Counted from the stretch's first letter, positions 24,226 to 32,887 are shown. The stretch is DNA of 64,000 nucleotides from Streptomyces sp. NBC_00353 (GCF_036108815.1 NZ_CP107985.1:682001-746000); one strand, 5' to 3'. Notes: generated by a model from the letters alone, not told the origin. Numbers and translations are program-made.

Positions 24226-24420
24226 TCAACATCTGATGGGCGGGACGTCCCCCGGACCCGTCGGACTGGCGGTGTCTGCCTGGTATGGGAAGACTCGGCC
24301 GTCGGGAGTCTCGTTGGTCAGGTATTTCTGGACGTGCGGAGTGTCAACACCCTTGTGAGATTCTCCGACGAGGTCCACTCTCCTCAGAATGATCCCGCGC
24401 TCGTTATAGACGGCGTAGTT
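24226..24420 (-). pseudogene. Polymorphic toxin C-terminal domain remnant
   Basis: The frame reads GNYAVYNERGIILRRVDLVG, then ESHKGVDTPHVQKYLTNETP and DGRVFPYQADTA. This follows the pattern of C-terminal toxin domains of secreted polymorphic toxins (VYNENGxxxRRVDxxGxxHxGxxTPHV...NPxTGxxF), with the conserved His of ESHKG and TPHV. The domain is cut at about 24420, and upstream sequence in this frame is CRISPR-like DNA rather than protein. An orphan toxin tip, as left by recombination at such loci. Confidence 0.5.
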
Positions 24421-24483
24421 GCCGACGCATCTCGGCCTCCACCGGCTGTGCTTCGTCCAGGAGACCGAGCAGTTCAGCGGTGA

Positions 24484-24695
24484 GTGTCCCCTTCCCCGCG
24501 GGTGCAGGGAGTAGTTGCAGGAGGCCATGCGGATGACGAACGAGTCGGGGTCATCCCCGCGTGCGCGGCAAGCAGGCCTGCCACTTGGAGACGCCGCCGA
24601 ACAGCGCGGCACCATCCCCGCAGATGCGGGAAGCAGACCGGTCGGCAGTGACCGGCTGGCCGAGCGGGGGTCGTCCCCGCGGATGCGGGAAGCAG
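24484..24695. CRISPR. Degenerate four-repeat array, type I-E-like
   Basis: Four related units start with TCCCCGC at 24490, 24554, 24615 and 24674. The best is GTCGTCCCCGCGGATGCGGG followed by AAGCAG at 24670-24695; units at 24610-24636 and 24550-24575 match it with a few changes, and the one at 24484-24511 is poor. Spacing is 64, 61 and 59 bases, close to the 61 expected for 28-29-base repeats with 32-33-base spacers. The consensus is that of actinobacterial type I-E arrays. No cas gene occurs in the window, and the repeat decay suggests an inactive remnant. Confidence 0.6.
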
Positions 24696-24758
24696 GCGAG
24701 GGCTGCCGCGCAAATCGGCCCTGATGTCCTGTAGCCGGTGGCGGGTAGCGTCCCACGC

Positions 24759-25607
24759 GTGGAAATCGCCGACCTGACTCCTCTCGAATCCCGCATCCGG
24801 CATACGTTCGCACTGGGCGAACCCGTAGACGCACGCCAGGAACACGGGGCCCCGAACCGTCCGGACGACCAGCACCATCCGAACACCCCAGGGCCGCCGG
24901 TACGAGCCACCGTGCTGCGCGGACTATTACTCTCCCGCCCTGCGGAGGAGGGAGAGATACCCGCGCTGCGCCTCACCGGCGCGACCGTTACCGGCCAACT
25001 CGACCTCGCATTCGCCGAGATCCCGTATCCGCTCCGGTTCGCGGACTGCGACTTCGAGCACGCGCCTGATCTGCGCGGCGCCCGATTACGCCAGCTCGAC
25101 TTGCACGCGTCACGGCTGCCCGCGCTCACCGCGACAGGCCTCCGCGTCGAGGGCGACCTCCTGCTCGCCGACTGCCGGGTGTCCGGCCCACTTCGGCTGG
25201 GGCACGCCCGCGTCGAGGGCAACATCAGCGCCCCGCGCCTGGTGGCACACGGCGAGGTCATACTGGAGGCAGCCCAGATAGCTTGCGCCCTCGACCTCGA
25301 GGACGCCCTGCTGCACAACCCCGGAGGCCTCGCGCTCAACGCCCCCAGTCTCAGCCTCGGCACCATCCTCAACGCAGGTGGCCTCAACGCCGATGGCAGA
25401 GTCAGACTCACCGGCACCCGGGCAGGAGGCTGGATCTCCTTCATCGAGGCGCGGCTACACAATCCCGGAGGAGGCGCGCTGGGCATCAGTAGCTGCGAGG
25501 CCCGCCAGCTCTCCCTCCGCAACGCGGAGCCCATCAAGGGCGATGCGCATTACGGTGCACGGACAGGTGGTCATCCGGCGCTGCCGGGTGTGGCCGAGTC
25601 GGGGTGA
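24759..25607 (+). CDS. Truncated pentapeptide-like membrane-associated protein
   Basis: The frame starts VEIADLTPLESRIRHTFALG and runs through repeated right-handed-helix-like turns: LRLTGATVTGQLDLAFAEIP, LRFADCDFEHAPDLRGARLR, LRVEGDLLLADCRVSGPLRL and LSLGTILNAGGLNADGRVRL. Streptomyces homologues I recall, often named oxidoreductase, are about 450 residues. Here the family sequence ends near SLRNAEPIKG at 25545, about residue 260, and unrelated codons follow to 25607. A GTG at 24738 is an alternative start. The lost half usually carries membrane spans. Probably non-functional. Confidence 0.6.
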   Translation: MEIADLTPLESRIRHTFALGEPVDARQEHGAPNRPDDQHHPNTPGPPVRATVLRGLLLSRPAEEGEIPALRLTGATVTGQLDLAFAEIPYPLRFADCDFEHAPDLRGARLRQLDLHASRLPALTATGLRVEGDLLLADCRVSGPLRLGHARVEGNISAPRLVAHGEVILEAAQIACALDLEDALLHNPGGLALNAPSLSLGTILNAGGLNADGRVRLTGTRAGGWISFIEARLHNPGGGALGISSCEARQLSLRNAEPIKGDAHYGARTGGHPALPGVAESG

Positions 25608-26546
25608 GCTCGGCGGAGCGGGTGCCGGCGGGCTGAAGGTCCGCGTACGGGTGGAGCTTGGCCCCGGCGGTTCCGTTCGTGAGCGTCCGGATTGGTGTGT
25701 CGGTCGGCTGGGCGGTGGTGGGTGCGGGTTCGCGGCGGCCGAGGAGTGCTGCCCGCCACTGTGCAACGTCGGAGTCGCCGCACCCCTCCGCCCGTGCGAA
25801 GTCGTCGGCACTGACCCCCCGGACGCACGAACCGCCCCTGCCTCGGCCGTAGCCGGAAGCAGGGATGGCGTGCTGCGAGGGTCGGTCTCGAACCCAGCTT
25901 GAGTCCGCCCCCTCCCGAGTGTGGGGGCGGACTCGCCGTCCGGCCGCGGCCGGGGTAAGGGTTCCGTGGACCGGGCGACTCCTCTACCCAACCAGCCCAC
26001 AAACCCCTGCCTCAAACCCCACGTAGGCCATCCGGCGGTAGGACGAGGTCCGTGAGCCCCGTCTATCGGTGGCGGTCCAGGCCGCCGCCGGGAGACATCG
26101 GGACCGCCACTACACCAATTTTCCCCCCGGGCCGGACACTTCGCAGCTTGGTCGGGGGCGCCTGACGTCACCGTGATTCCTGCACTCTGCCCGTTTACAA
26201 CGGCGGGCAGCACTTGCGGCACCCGCAGCAGCCCGTCCTGCCGCTGTCAACCGGTCCGTCGACATCCTCGCCCACATCAAGTCGAGCCGGGCCATAGGAG
26301 GTCCGTTGAAGCATGGATGTGGGACGAACTGGTCGACGCGATGACGAACGGGAGCGCCCCCACACCGAGTTGCAGACCCGACCGCGAATAGGAAGTTCTG
26401 AAGCATCGAGCACCGGCGATGCCAGCAACAGCTTGACCAGCTGGACCAGCTGGCCGATCAAGCCGCCCTAACCCACACAGATGCCGGTCTGAACCAGGAA
26501 GCGGCAGCGTGCCTGCGCCCACTCGTCGGCCACAAGACCAACGTGC
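25608..26546. other. About 940 bases without a supported gene
   Basis: A minus-strand stretch around 25560-25830 reads DFARAEGCGDSDVAQWRAAL then LGRREPAPTTAQ, which is protein-like and may be the tail of a lost gene. Another around 26405-26560 on the plus strand has a repetitive QLDQLDQLADQAAL. Neither has a start or a recognisable domain. Confidence 0.35.
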
Positions 26547-26801
26547 TCACGCATTGCGCACGGCCTGCTCGATGTCGTTGCGGTCAAGGCCCTCATTCTT
26601 CGCGTACTGCGTGATCGCCTCCTGCAGATCGCGCTCGAGATCTCGCCAAGCCCGCCATGCCGTCTCGTAGGTCGTCGTCTGCGCCTCGCTCCACGACTCA
26701 GTGGCCGGCGGCCCCAATCCCTCGCGCAGTTCCATGACGCGAACGTGCGCCTCGTCCGTCGCGCGCCGCATGCCGACCAGCTCTTCGATGGTGTCTGCCA
26801 C
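26547..26801 (-). CDS. Small conserved helical protein near ku
   Basis: An 84-residue protein starting MADTIEELVGMRRATDEAHV and ending KNEGLDRNDIEQAVRNA. It is predicted all-helical with coiled-coil character (RAWRDLERDLQEAITQYAKN). GTG start at 26801. It lies ten bases downstream of the ku pseudogene on the same strand, so the two may have formed one transcript. I recognise no functional domain. Confidence 0.72.
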   Translation of the reverse strand: MADTIEELVGMRRATDEAHVRVMELREGLGPPATESWSEAQTTTYETAWRAWRDLERDLQEAITQYAKNEGLDRNDIEQAVRNA

Positions 26802-26810
26802 GCCCGAACC

Positions 26811-27781
26811 TTAAAACGATACGGCCAGGCGCGCCCGCGCGGACCCGGACGGGCGGACGTGGTGGCGGTGGTGGCCGCGGGTTGTCGCCGACGCGTGGGC
26901 TGTCTTCGGCGGGGCCTTCTTGGCGGTGGTCTTCCTCTTCGCCTGCGGCTGGCGCACGTTGCGGGCGGCGGTCTTCCTCTTCTGCGGCGCAGTCGGCTCC
27001 TTCTCCTGGGAGCCCTGGGCCTGGTCGAGGCTGCCCTGCAGGAGTGCCATCAGGTCGACGACGTTGGTGTCCTGTGGCGCCTCCTCCGCCGCCGCGATCT
27101 CCTGGCCCTCGGCCTTCGTCCGCACTAGCTCCCGCACCTTCTCCTGGTAGGTGTCGTGATACCGGGCCGGATCCCACGGCGCATCCAGAGCGTCGATCAG
27201 CTGGATCGCTATGTCCCGCTCCTTGCCTTTGCCGGCACGGCCGGAGGGCAGTTCGGGTAGCTCCTCGGACCTCGTCCGCCCAGTGGAGCGTCTGCAGCAC
27301 CAGGAGCTTGTCCTCGGCACGCAGCGCGGTCAGGTACTGCTTGCCGCGCATCACGAACGTGGCGATGCCGGCCTTGCCCGCCTCCGCCGGCGCCGCCCGC
27401 AGCAGTTCATAGACCTTGCTGTACTCCTTGCCACGGGGGGGCGATGTAGTACGTCCGGTCGAAGTAGACCGGCTCGATGTCGCCCAGGTCGACGAAGTCG
27501 CTGATGTCGATGGTCTGGGAGCGCCCGGGCGCGATCTCGGCCAGTTCGTCGGGCTCGACGACGACGTACTCGCCTTCGGCCACCTCGAAGCCCTTGACGG
27601 TGCCCTCGGCCGGTACTTCCTTGCCGGTGCGTTCGTTGACCCGCCGGTTGCGGACCCGGTCGGCGCTGCCGCGCTGCAGCTGGTGGAAGTGGACCGTGTG
27701 GTCCCCGACCGCGGTGTGCAGGCCGACCGGCACGCTGACCAGCCCGAAGCTGATCACACCCGTCCAGATCGCACGTGCCAT
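26811..27781 (-). pseudogene. ku: Ku DNA end-binding protein, two frameshifts
   Basis: The N-terminus MARAIWTGVISFGLVSVPVG, the Ku core strands (QRGSADRVRNRRVNERTGKE, DISDFVDLGDIEPVYFDRTY) and the later MRGKQYLTALRAEDKLLVLQ, PWDPARYHDTYQEKVRELVR and a Lys-rich tail (KRKTAARNVRQPQAKRKTTA) give a complete Ku, the homodimeric end binder of bacterial NHEJ. Two shifts break it: in a run of seven Gs at 27435-27441 (between YYIAPP and RGKEYSKVYELL) and near 27268 (after HWADEVR). One extra base in the G-run would explain the first, so a sequencing error should be excluded. The partner ligase is only a fragment at 33240. Confidence 0.88.
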
Positions 27782-27935
27782 GACCGTCCACTCCCATCCT
27801 GCCTGTCCCGGGCGCAGATGCTCCTGCTGACCACGCTGGCACTCCTGCATGCACAGCGCGCGCTGGGAGCAGGCACGCGGAGTGGGCCCATGCGGCCATG
27901 TAGCAGCCCAGCATCTCGGGCCGGGCGGCCGACAC

Positions 27936-28850
27936 TTATCTGACGGAGCTGGTCAGACGTTCTACCTCCTGTGCAGCCTCCTGCGCCGCCCGTTCGGTCC
28001 GCGTCACAGCGCAGGCCGACGCCTGGCACCGTTCCTCGGCTTCCTGCTGTTCGTGCTCGGCCCGCTGAAACTCCTCGCGTACCTTTCGCAGTTGCTCCTC
28101 GGCCGCGGCCACCCGCTGGCGGGCCTGGGCGTGCAGGTTGCGTGCGTGCTGCAGCGATGCGTCAGCGTCCGCCTGTTCGGCACGCTGCCTGCGAAACTGC
28201 TGATCGGCTATCGCAGCGGCCTTGCGGGCCTGGGCGAGCTGTTCCTGCCTCTGCAGTTCGTCCTTCACCCGCGTCCGCGAAGACCGCGGCGCAGTCGGCG
28301 CTCGTGTCGGCTTCTGCGGTGCCTCGGCTGGCGCGGCGGTGCCGGCCAGAAAGTCTGCCGGCGGGGTGAGGGCGCTCTCCAGTCGGCCGGCGGCCCACCG
28401 GTCTGCCGCGTCCTGATCGGCCAGCACGGCGCGCAGGGTGGATACGACGTCCTGCTGCGCCGTACCCGACAGCCGGTGCCCCGCTTCACGGGCAAGTGCG
28501 GCAGCTTGCCGTGACAGGGCCGAGACGATACTGCTGCGCTGGTCAGACAGCTCTTTGATCCCGTCGGCATCCAGGGTTCGATACGCCTCGCGCAGCGCCC
28601 GCCCGAGCTCCAGGAACCGCTGGCTCTCTGCCGGTTCCGAGCGCAGCAGCAGATTCGCTGCCCAGGCCGCGAGCGTGGGGCGGCGGGCAGCACGGATCTG
28701 ACGGGCACCCTCCACGCGCCCGTCCGCCTTGGCCTCGGAAGCAAGCTCCTCACGGCGGGAGACGAAATCCGGCGGCGGCGTGGCGTAGAGCTCATCCAGA
28801 AGTCCCTCTACGTCGTGCCCTCCGCTCCCCGGCGCATCCTCACACTGCAT
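27936..28850 (-). CDS. Coiled-coil protein of unknown function
   Basis: A 304-residue protein. The N-terminal domain has VEGLLDELYATPPPDFVSRR, then ARQIRAARRPTLAAWAANLL and LALREAGHRL-like helices. The C-terminal half (residues 190-300) is a long heptad-rich coiled coil: QARKAAAIADQQFRRQRAEQ and QQRVAAAEEQLRKVREEFQR-type segments. GGAGG lies nine bases upstream of the ATG at 28850; a second ATG two codons earlier is too close to it. It lies 154 bases upstream of ku on the same strand. In Streptomyces, proteins of this type occur near Ku and stress genes; a role in DNA maintenance would be inference. Confidence 0.78.
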   Translation of the reverse strand: MQCEDAPGSGGHDVEGLLDELYATPPPDFVSRREELASEAKADGRVEGARQIRAARRPTLAAWAANLLLRSEPAESQRFLELGRALREAYRTLDADGIKELSDQRSSIVSALSRQAAALAREAGHRLSGTAQQDVVSTLRAVLADQDAADRWAAGRLESALTPPADFLAGTAAPAEAPQKPTRAPTAPRSSRTRVKDELQRQEQLAQARKAAAIADQQFRRQRAEQADADASLQHARNLHAQARQRVAAAEEQLRKVREEFQRAEHEQQEAEERCQASACAVTRTERAAQEAAQEVERLTSSVR

Positions 28851-29335
28851 GATCATCAGCCTCCATCGAGCCGGGCCACCGCACACCTCGGGCTGCACTC
28901 CCAGCGCGGCAGGGGAAGGGCTCACCCGTGCCGGGGCCGTCGCCTCATCCGCGGCACCCAGAACCGCTGGGCCGGAGGCGTCCTGGCCATGCCATTACCG
29001 GGAAATTTCAACATGGCTTCAGACTGCGCCGACGGGGGTGCCAGCGGTAGACCCCTTCCAGCAGTACGCACAATCCGTGCCGCTTGCACGGCGTCGTTTT
29101 GCCTCGCACCGCCGGTCCGTTGCTGTTCTGGGTGGTGTGTGCGGAGTGGGGGCGTATGCGTGGAGAGCATGCGGCGGCCCGGTAACCGATGCCGAGTGGT
29201 TCCGCTTCTCAGCGTCTGCTGCGAGCAGAGGCTGTGAACGCAGTTGCCGCCGGCCAGAGGAGTCACTCCGGTTCCCCCTGAGTGGCCGCCGTCTGCTGGT
29301 CGCCCCGGGGCTCAGACGTCTGCGACTGGCGAAGG
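28851..29335. other. Intergenic, nothing supported
   Basis: No frame on either strand has protein-like content and no clear promoter or hairpin was seen apart from the ribosome binding site of the coiled-coil gene at 28860-28864. Confidence 0.35.
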
Positions 29336-29974
29336 TCACCGTGTCCGCTTGACCGAGGTTGCCTTCTTGGCTGCTCGCTTCGTGCCCGTGGTCTTCTTGC
29401 TCGTTGTCTTGCGTACGGGAGCCGTCGCTTCGGCAGCCTCTGCCTCGCTGCTCGCGCCTGCCTGAATCAGAATGCCGGAGCTGTTCTCCAGATGTGCGCG
29501 GATGAACCACTGGAACTGCTCCAGGGAACGCAGGTGCCCGATGAGCAGATCCTCGGTGACGGGGTCGATGGAGGCGACTTTCGCGGCGGCACTCCGGTGG
29601 TCCTTGATGACGCCGGAGTAGACGAGGTCGAGTGCACCGAGGTGAGCCAACGCGTCCGCACGACCGACGCTGTAGTCGTCCCAGTCGCGCTCGGAGACGA
29701 TAACTCCGGGGGTGCCGCGCGGTTCGCCCCCCAGCGCGGAGATGCGTTCGGCAGTGCCATCAGCCATGCTCCGCACCGCAGCGGTCTGCGGGTCGAGCAT
29801 TTCGTGCACGGCGATGAAGTTGGGCCCGACCACGTTCCAGTGAACGTGCTTGAGGGTGAGGGCGAGATCGTTGAGCGCGTGCAGACGCGGCTGCAATAGT
29901 CCGATCGCTCGTCCGCCCTGTCTGACGCCGAGGCCGGGGACGCTATAGCGGGGGGTGGTGTCGCTGGGGGACAT
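29336..29974 (-). CDS. dps: Dps-family ferritin with basic C-terminal tail
   Basis: A 212-residue protein. Residues 20-165 are the Dps four-helix fold: LNDLALTLKHVHWNVVGPNF with the His of HWNVVG, then FIAVHEMLDPQTAAVRSMAD with the Asp/Glu ferroxidase ligands, and LLIGHLRSLEQFQWFIRAHL. The last 35 residues (RKTTSKKTTGTKRAAKKATS, VKRTR) are Lys-rich, like histone H1 tails, and probably bind DNA. Dps dodecamers oxidise and store iron and protect DNA under oxidative or osmotic stress. GGAGCC lies upstream of the ATG. It sits among other stress-type membrane genes. Confidence 0.95.
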   Translation of the reverse strand: MSPSDTTPRYSVPGLGVRQGGRAIGLLQPRLHALNDLALTLKHVHWNVVGPNFIAVHEMLDPQTAAVRSMADGTAERISALGGEPRGTPGVIVSERDWDDYSVGRADALAHLGALDLVYSGVIKDHRSAAAKVASIDPVTEDLLIGHLRSLEQFQWFIRAHLENSSGILIQAGASSEAEAAEATAPVRKTTSKKTTGTKRAAKKATSVKRTR

Positions 29975-30151
29975 GAGGCTCCTGTGACTCAGTGAAGAAC
30001 TACCGCTCTCATGTGCACCACGTCGAGGGTCCTCCCACGCCCAACTGCGAAGACACCACCTGACTGGCCCTTCGCGAGGGCTCGGTCGGCCTATGCGTGC
30101 GACCCTGCAGTGCTACACCACCGCCAGGATGCTGGGTACCACTGATCTGCT

Positions 30152-30466
30152 TCAGCCACGTTGCCCCGATCGCCGCCGGTGGATGACCGCCAGGTCGAGC
30201 ACCGCTACGAGGAGGAGCACCCCGCAGACTGCCGCGAGCACGCCAAGGACAGTCGAACTGGGGGAAGAATCCCTGCTTGAGGAGGTCGCCCACCACGCGA
30301 ACCCAGCGGTCGCCAGGGCGAAGACGACCAGTGCGGCTGTGGACAGAATCGTGCGCAGGCCCAGGTCGCTGCGTGCGGCAAGGGGTTCGGTGCCCGAGCG
30401 ACGGTGGCGTGTCGGGCTGCGGGATTGGCTGTCGTCCCTCGGTTCGCGCGGGGGCATCTGGGACAT
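30152..30466 (-). CDS. DUF6343-type small membrane protein
   Basis: A 104-residue protein. A charged N-terminus (PREPRDDSQSRSPTRHRRSG) leads into RSGTEPLAARSDLGLRTILS, then two spans (LSTAALVVFALATAGFAWWA and TVLGVLAAVCGVLLLVAVLD) and a basic tail HRRRSGQRG. The order SGTEPxxARSxLxLR plus two spans is that of the Streptomyces DUF6343 family. AGGTGA precedes the ATG at 30466. Function unknown. Confidence 0.8.
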   Translation of the reverse strand: MSQMPPREPRDDSQSRSPTRHRRSGTEPLAARSDLGLRTILSTAALVVFALATAGFAWWATSSSRDSSPSSTVLGVLAAVCGVLLLVAVLDLAVIHRRRSGQRG

Positions 30467-31069
30467 CGAGCTCACCTCTGACCTGCTGATGACCGGACCG
30501 GGGGCAAATGCGGTACCCGGCTGGATGCCGGGCCGCCGGGTTGCGGCCCGACAGGTTCGAAAAAGCTGCACTACATCGTCTTGCATACAAGGGCGAGGCG
30601 GCGTCTGGGAACGGGCGAGCGCAGATCTGACTTGATGCGATGAGCAGTCACGCAGTTGACCGAAGCCAGGGCGGGCCAGCAGTTGACGATGTGTTACGAC
30701 CGACCGTCTCCCGTCCACCGTGACGGGCCCCACTGAGCGGGCTCGTCAGTGCCCACGGTCATCTCTGACCATCCTGCTCGATGGGCTCGATCGTTTACAG
30801 AACCTGGCAGCACTCCGGAACTGGCCTGCCCCGTCTACTGTGCGTCCAGCCAGTGAAGATGACGATGTCGAGGGCGGCCGTCTGGGCCGGTCATGCGGCT
30901 GGATGAGCTCCACCCATCTGGTGGCCAGCGGGTTTTGGGTGGGACCGTACGATCTGGTTAGCTTCCGCTGCCGTCCGGTCTACGCCCCCGTGACCGGGCG
31001 GCAATTTCCGCCCCTCCGCAGAAGGGGCGGAAAAGCCAAGCGGGAATGCGGGGGCCGGCGGTGGCGGTG
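30467..31069. other. Intergenic, nothing supported
   Basis: No protein-like frame, repeat or clear hairpin stands out in these 600 bases. The plus-strand frame at 30720-31310 is antisense to the SPW gene in its second half. Confidence 0.35.
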
Positions 31070-31552
31070 TCAGCGGTCGCCGGGCATGGTGCGGCGCTCT
31101 CGTGCGCCGGGGCGGGTGCCGCGACCGTCGGTGCGGTCGCGGGCCGCGGAGGCGGCGGCGAGGGCGAGGAGGGTGGCGATGACGCCGGTGATGAGGTTAC
31201 TGGTGATAGAGCGGGTGTGGGCGACGTCGCCTGCGACGACCCAGGGGGCGACGCAGGTCCAGATGCCGATGACGGCGGCGGCCCAGGCCATGGAGTGGGT
31301 GCGCTCGTAGGAGGTGCCCAGGCCACCGAGGAGCAGCATGAACGCGATCCCCGCGATGAGGTTGTTGACGGCGAGGGTGGCGAAGCCGTTGAAGCCGGCT
31401 ATCCAGGGTGATGCCGCGAGGTAGAGGCCGGTGATGAGAGCCAGGGCCTCGATCAACTGGGCTCGTGGGGTGGCGGCGGCGCGCTCGTGCCGGGCACGCA
31501 GTTCCATCAGGTCGGGGTGCTCCTCGATGGGTGCGCGATGGGTTGACGCCAT
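31070..31552 (-). CDS. SPW repeat membrane protein
   Basis: A 160-residue protein with four membrane spans. The first SPW unit is YLAASPWIAGFNGFATLAVN followed by NLIAGIAFMLLLGG; the second is WTCVAPWVVAGDVAHTRSIT followed by SNLITGVIATLLAL. The N-terminus (APIEEHPDLMELRARHERAA) is cytoplasmic. SPW proteins are uncharacterised membrane proteins common in actinobacteria. GGAGG lies five bases before the ATG. A GTTT-N13-GGGTAA element upstream resembles the stress sigma-B promoter and may control it. Confidence 0.9.
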   Translation of the reverse strand: MASTHRAPIEEHPDLMELRARHERAAATPRAQLIEALALITGLYLAASPWIAGFNGFATLAVNNLIAGIAFMLLLGGLGTSYERTHSMAWAAAVIGIWTCVAPWVVAGDVAHTRSITSNLITGVIATLLALAAASAARDRTDGRGTRPGARERRTMPGDR

Positions 31553-31575
31553 GATGGCCTCCGAAAGAGAGCTTT

Positions 31576-31598
31576 TTACCCACCACCTAGCCTAAAAC
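31576..31598 (-). promoter_or_regulatory. Possible sigma-B-type promoter of the SPW gene
   Basis: On the minus strand GTTT is followed after 13 bases by GGGTAA, 24 bases before the start codon. The Streptomyces SigB consensus is roughly GNNT-N14-16-GGGTAC/T, so the spacing is one base short. Weak evidence. Confidence 0.35.
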
Positions 31599-31693
31599 TG
31601 ACATAAAAATAGGCAAACGGGGCCCCCAGCTCCGGCTTTCGGGGCCCGCCCGCGCCGGATACGTCCGTCGGTGAACCCCGCCCCGGGGCCGGG

Positions 31694-31881
31694 TCAGCTC
31701 TTGGCGATGCCCATGCCCAGGAAGATGCCGACGACCAGAGCCTCGGCGCCGGCGGCCCTCACGGCGCGGCTGCCGCTGTCCGCGACGGCCTGCGTGGCCT
31801 GCGCGCCGGCAAGGTTGCCTCCCGGACGGCCAGGGCCGTCTCCAGCCCGTGAATCTCGCTCTTCAGCTCTGCTGTCTCCAC
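31694..31881 (-). CDS. Short coiled-coil/membrane protein, needs a -1 frameshift
   Basis: Frame A starts at GTG 31881 (VETAELKSEIHGLETALAVR then EA) with GAGGA eight bases upstream. Frame B completes it: NLAGAQATQAVADSGSRAVR, then AAGAEALVVGIFLGMGIAKS and stop, with a glycine-rich membrane span. The coding stretch is 188 bases, one base short of a whole number of codons. The paralog at 32661-32887 needs the same shift at the same codon, just after a GGAGGC. It is either programmed frameshifting or two matching mutations. Function unknown. Confidence 0.55.
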
Positions 31882-31946
31882 GATCACGTTCCTCACGTGC
31901 CGCATCCGAGTCCCCGAGAGGTGCCATCCATCCGTTCGTCGCAGAT

Positions 31947-32225
31947 CTACCAGGCACTCTCCTTCGGGCAGACCTCGGCCAGGAGCTCGAGCAGGTAAGC
32001 GGAAACCGGATTGAGTTCGCCGCGCCGCACCCAGGTGTAGACGACAGCCCGCGTCGGCGCGTCGACGTGCTGCAGCACGTATCCGTCCACCAGGCCGTCG
32101 CCGTCGGGGCACTGCCGTACCAGGATCTGCCGGGGCCTCCCGTCCTGTTCGACTAGGACCTCGACGACCTCGCGCTCCGGGCCGTCACGGAACTGATACA
32201 CCCAGCATTTCCGCATACCAACCAT
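31947..32225 (-). CDS. Small hypothetical protein
   Basis: A 92-residue protein: MRKCWVYQFRDGPEREVVEV, then LVEQDGRPRQILVRQCPDGD and YTWVRRGELNPVSAYLLELL. It is strand-rich at the N-terminus and ends in a helix. An ATG at 32216 is an alternative start; GGAGAGA precedes the ATG at 32225. It lies 65 bases upstream of the frameshifted small gene. Family unknown. Confidence 0.58.
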   Translation of the reverse strand: MVGMRKCWVYQFRDGPEREVVEVLVEQDGRPRQILVRQCPDGDGLVDGYVLQHVDAPTRAVVYTWVRRGELNPVSAYLLELLAEVCPKESAW

Positions 32226-32660
32226 TCTCTCCACCGCCCTCAGGAACCCGGCGCCAGACACGGCCACAGGCCACTCGTTGGATCACCACCCGTTCAGATG
32301 GCGACGCCGATCCGTCGTCCAGAGAGGCGCTCGCCGGGCACCCGCACGGCGGCGGGGGCGCGCACCCACACCCCTCAGGCCCTGTGCGCCGACCGCGTCG
32401 GCGGGTCATCGCGCGGCCGCCCCCCAGGCCCTGCACGCGCTCTCGGCGCCACCCAGGGCTCGACCGTTCGGCATCGAATCCGGGGCCGACGACACCACGC
32501 CCTGCCCCAACCAACCGCGCGACCGCTGGCCCCCGGCGCGGGCGCCCGTCGTTGGCAACGGTGCGCCGCAGACACCCAACGCGGCTGTGCCCGCGCAGTG
32601 GGGAAGCGATGGACGGTGATGCCGGAATCGGCCGGCACACCGTGAGAGAGGAACCGCGCC
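32226..32660. other. Divergent intergenic region, nothing supported
   Basis: Open frames here are arginine/proline-rich on both strands, as expected from GC-rich non-coding DNA. GAGAGAGGAACC at 32643-32654 carries the ribosome binding site of the gene at 32661. Confidence 0.35.
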
Positions 32661-32887
32661 ATGGAACAGTCTGAGCTGGAGAGCAAGGTTCAGCAGCTGG
32701 AAACGGGTATGGCCGCCCAGGAGGCGTTATGGCCGGGGCGCAGGCCACGCAAGCGGCGGCGCAGGCAGGGATCACCTCGACGTTCAGGTTCGCCGCGACG
32801 CAGACGGGGACGTGGGCGGTCATGGCCACCGGCAGCGTGGCACTGCTGGCCGGAAGCTTCCTCGGCATGGCCATCGCCAAGGGCTGA
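32661..32887 (+). CDS. Short coiled-coil/membrane protein, needs a -1 frameshift (paralog)
   Basis: Frame A reads MEQSELESKVQQLETGMAAQ then EAL. Frame B continues MAGAQATQAAAQAGITSTFR, then FAATQTGTWAVMATGSVALL and AGSFLGMAIAKG. The total is 227 bases, one short of whole codons, exactly as in the paralog at 31694-31881. The shift site is GAGGCG-TTATGG, where the frame-B ATG also lies four bases after GGAGG, so independent initiation is an alternative. The C-terminal half has one membrane span ending FLGMAIAKG. Both halves are conserved between the paralogs although they have diverged. Confidence 0.55.

Noticed and set aside
24240..24760. A working CRISPR-Cas system
   Set aside because: Only four decayed repeats and no cas gene on either side within the window.
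24226..24834. A 202-residue minus-strand open frame across the CRISPR-like region
   Set aside because: Its middle (PASAGM, RGDDPDS repeats) is only the translation of the repeat units. The frame is kept solely for the toxin-like C-terminus.
31576..31598. A firm claim that the stress genes form one SigB regulon
   Set aside because: Only one weak promoter match was found; the other stress genes lack a clear GGGTAC element.
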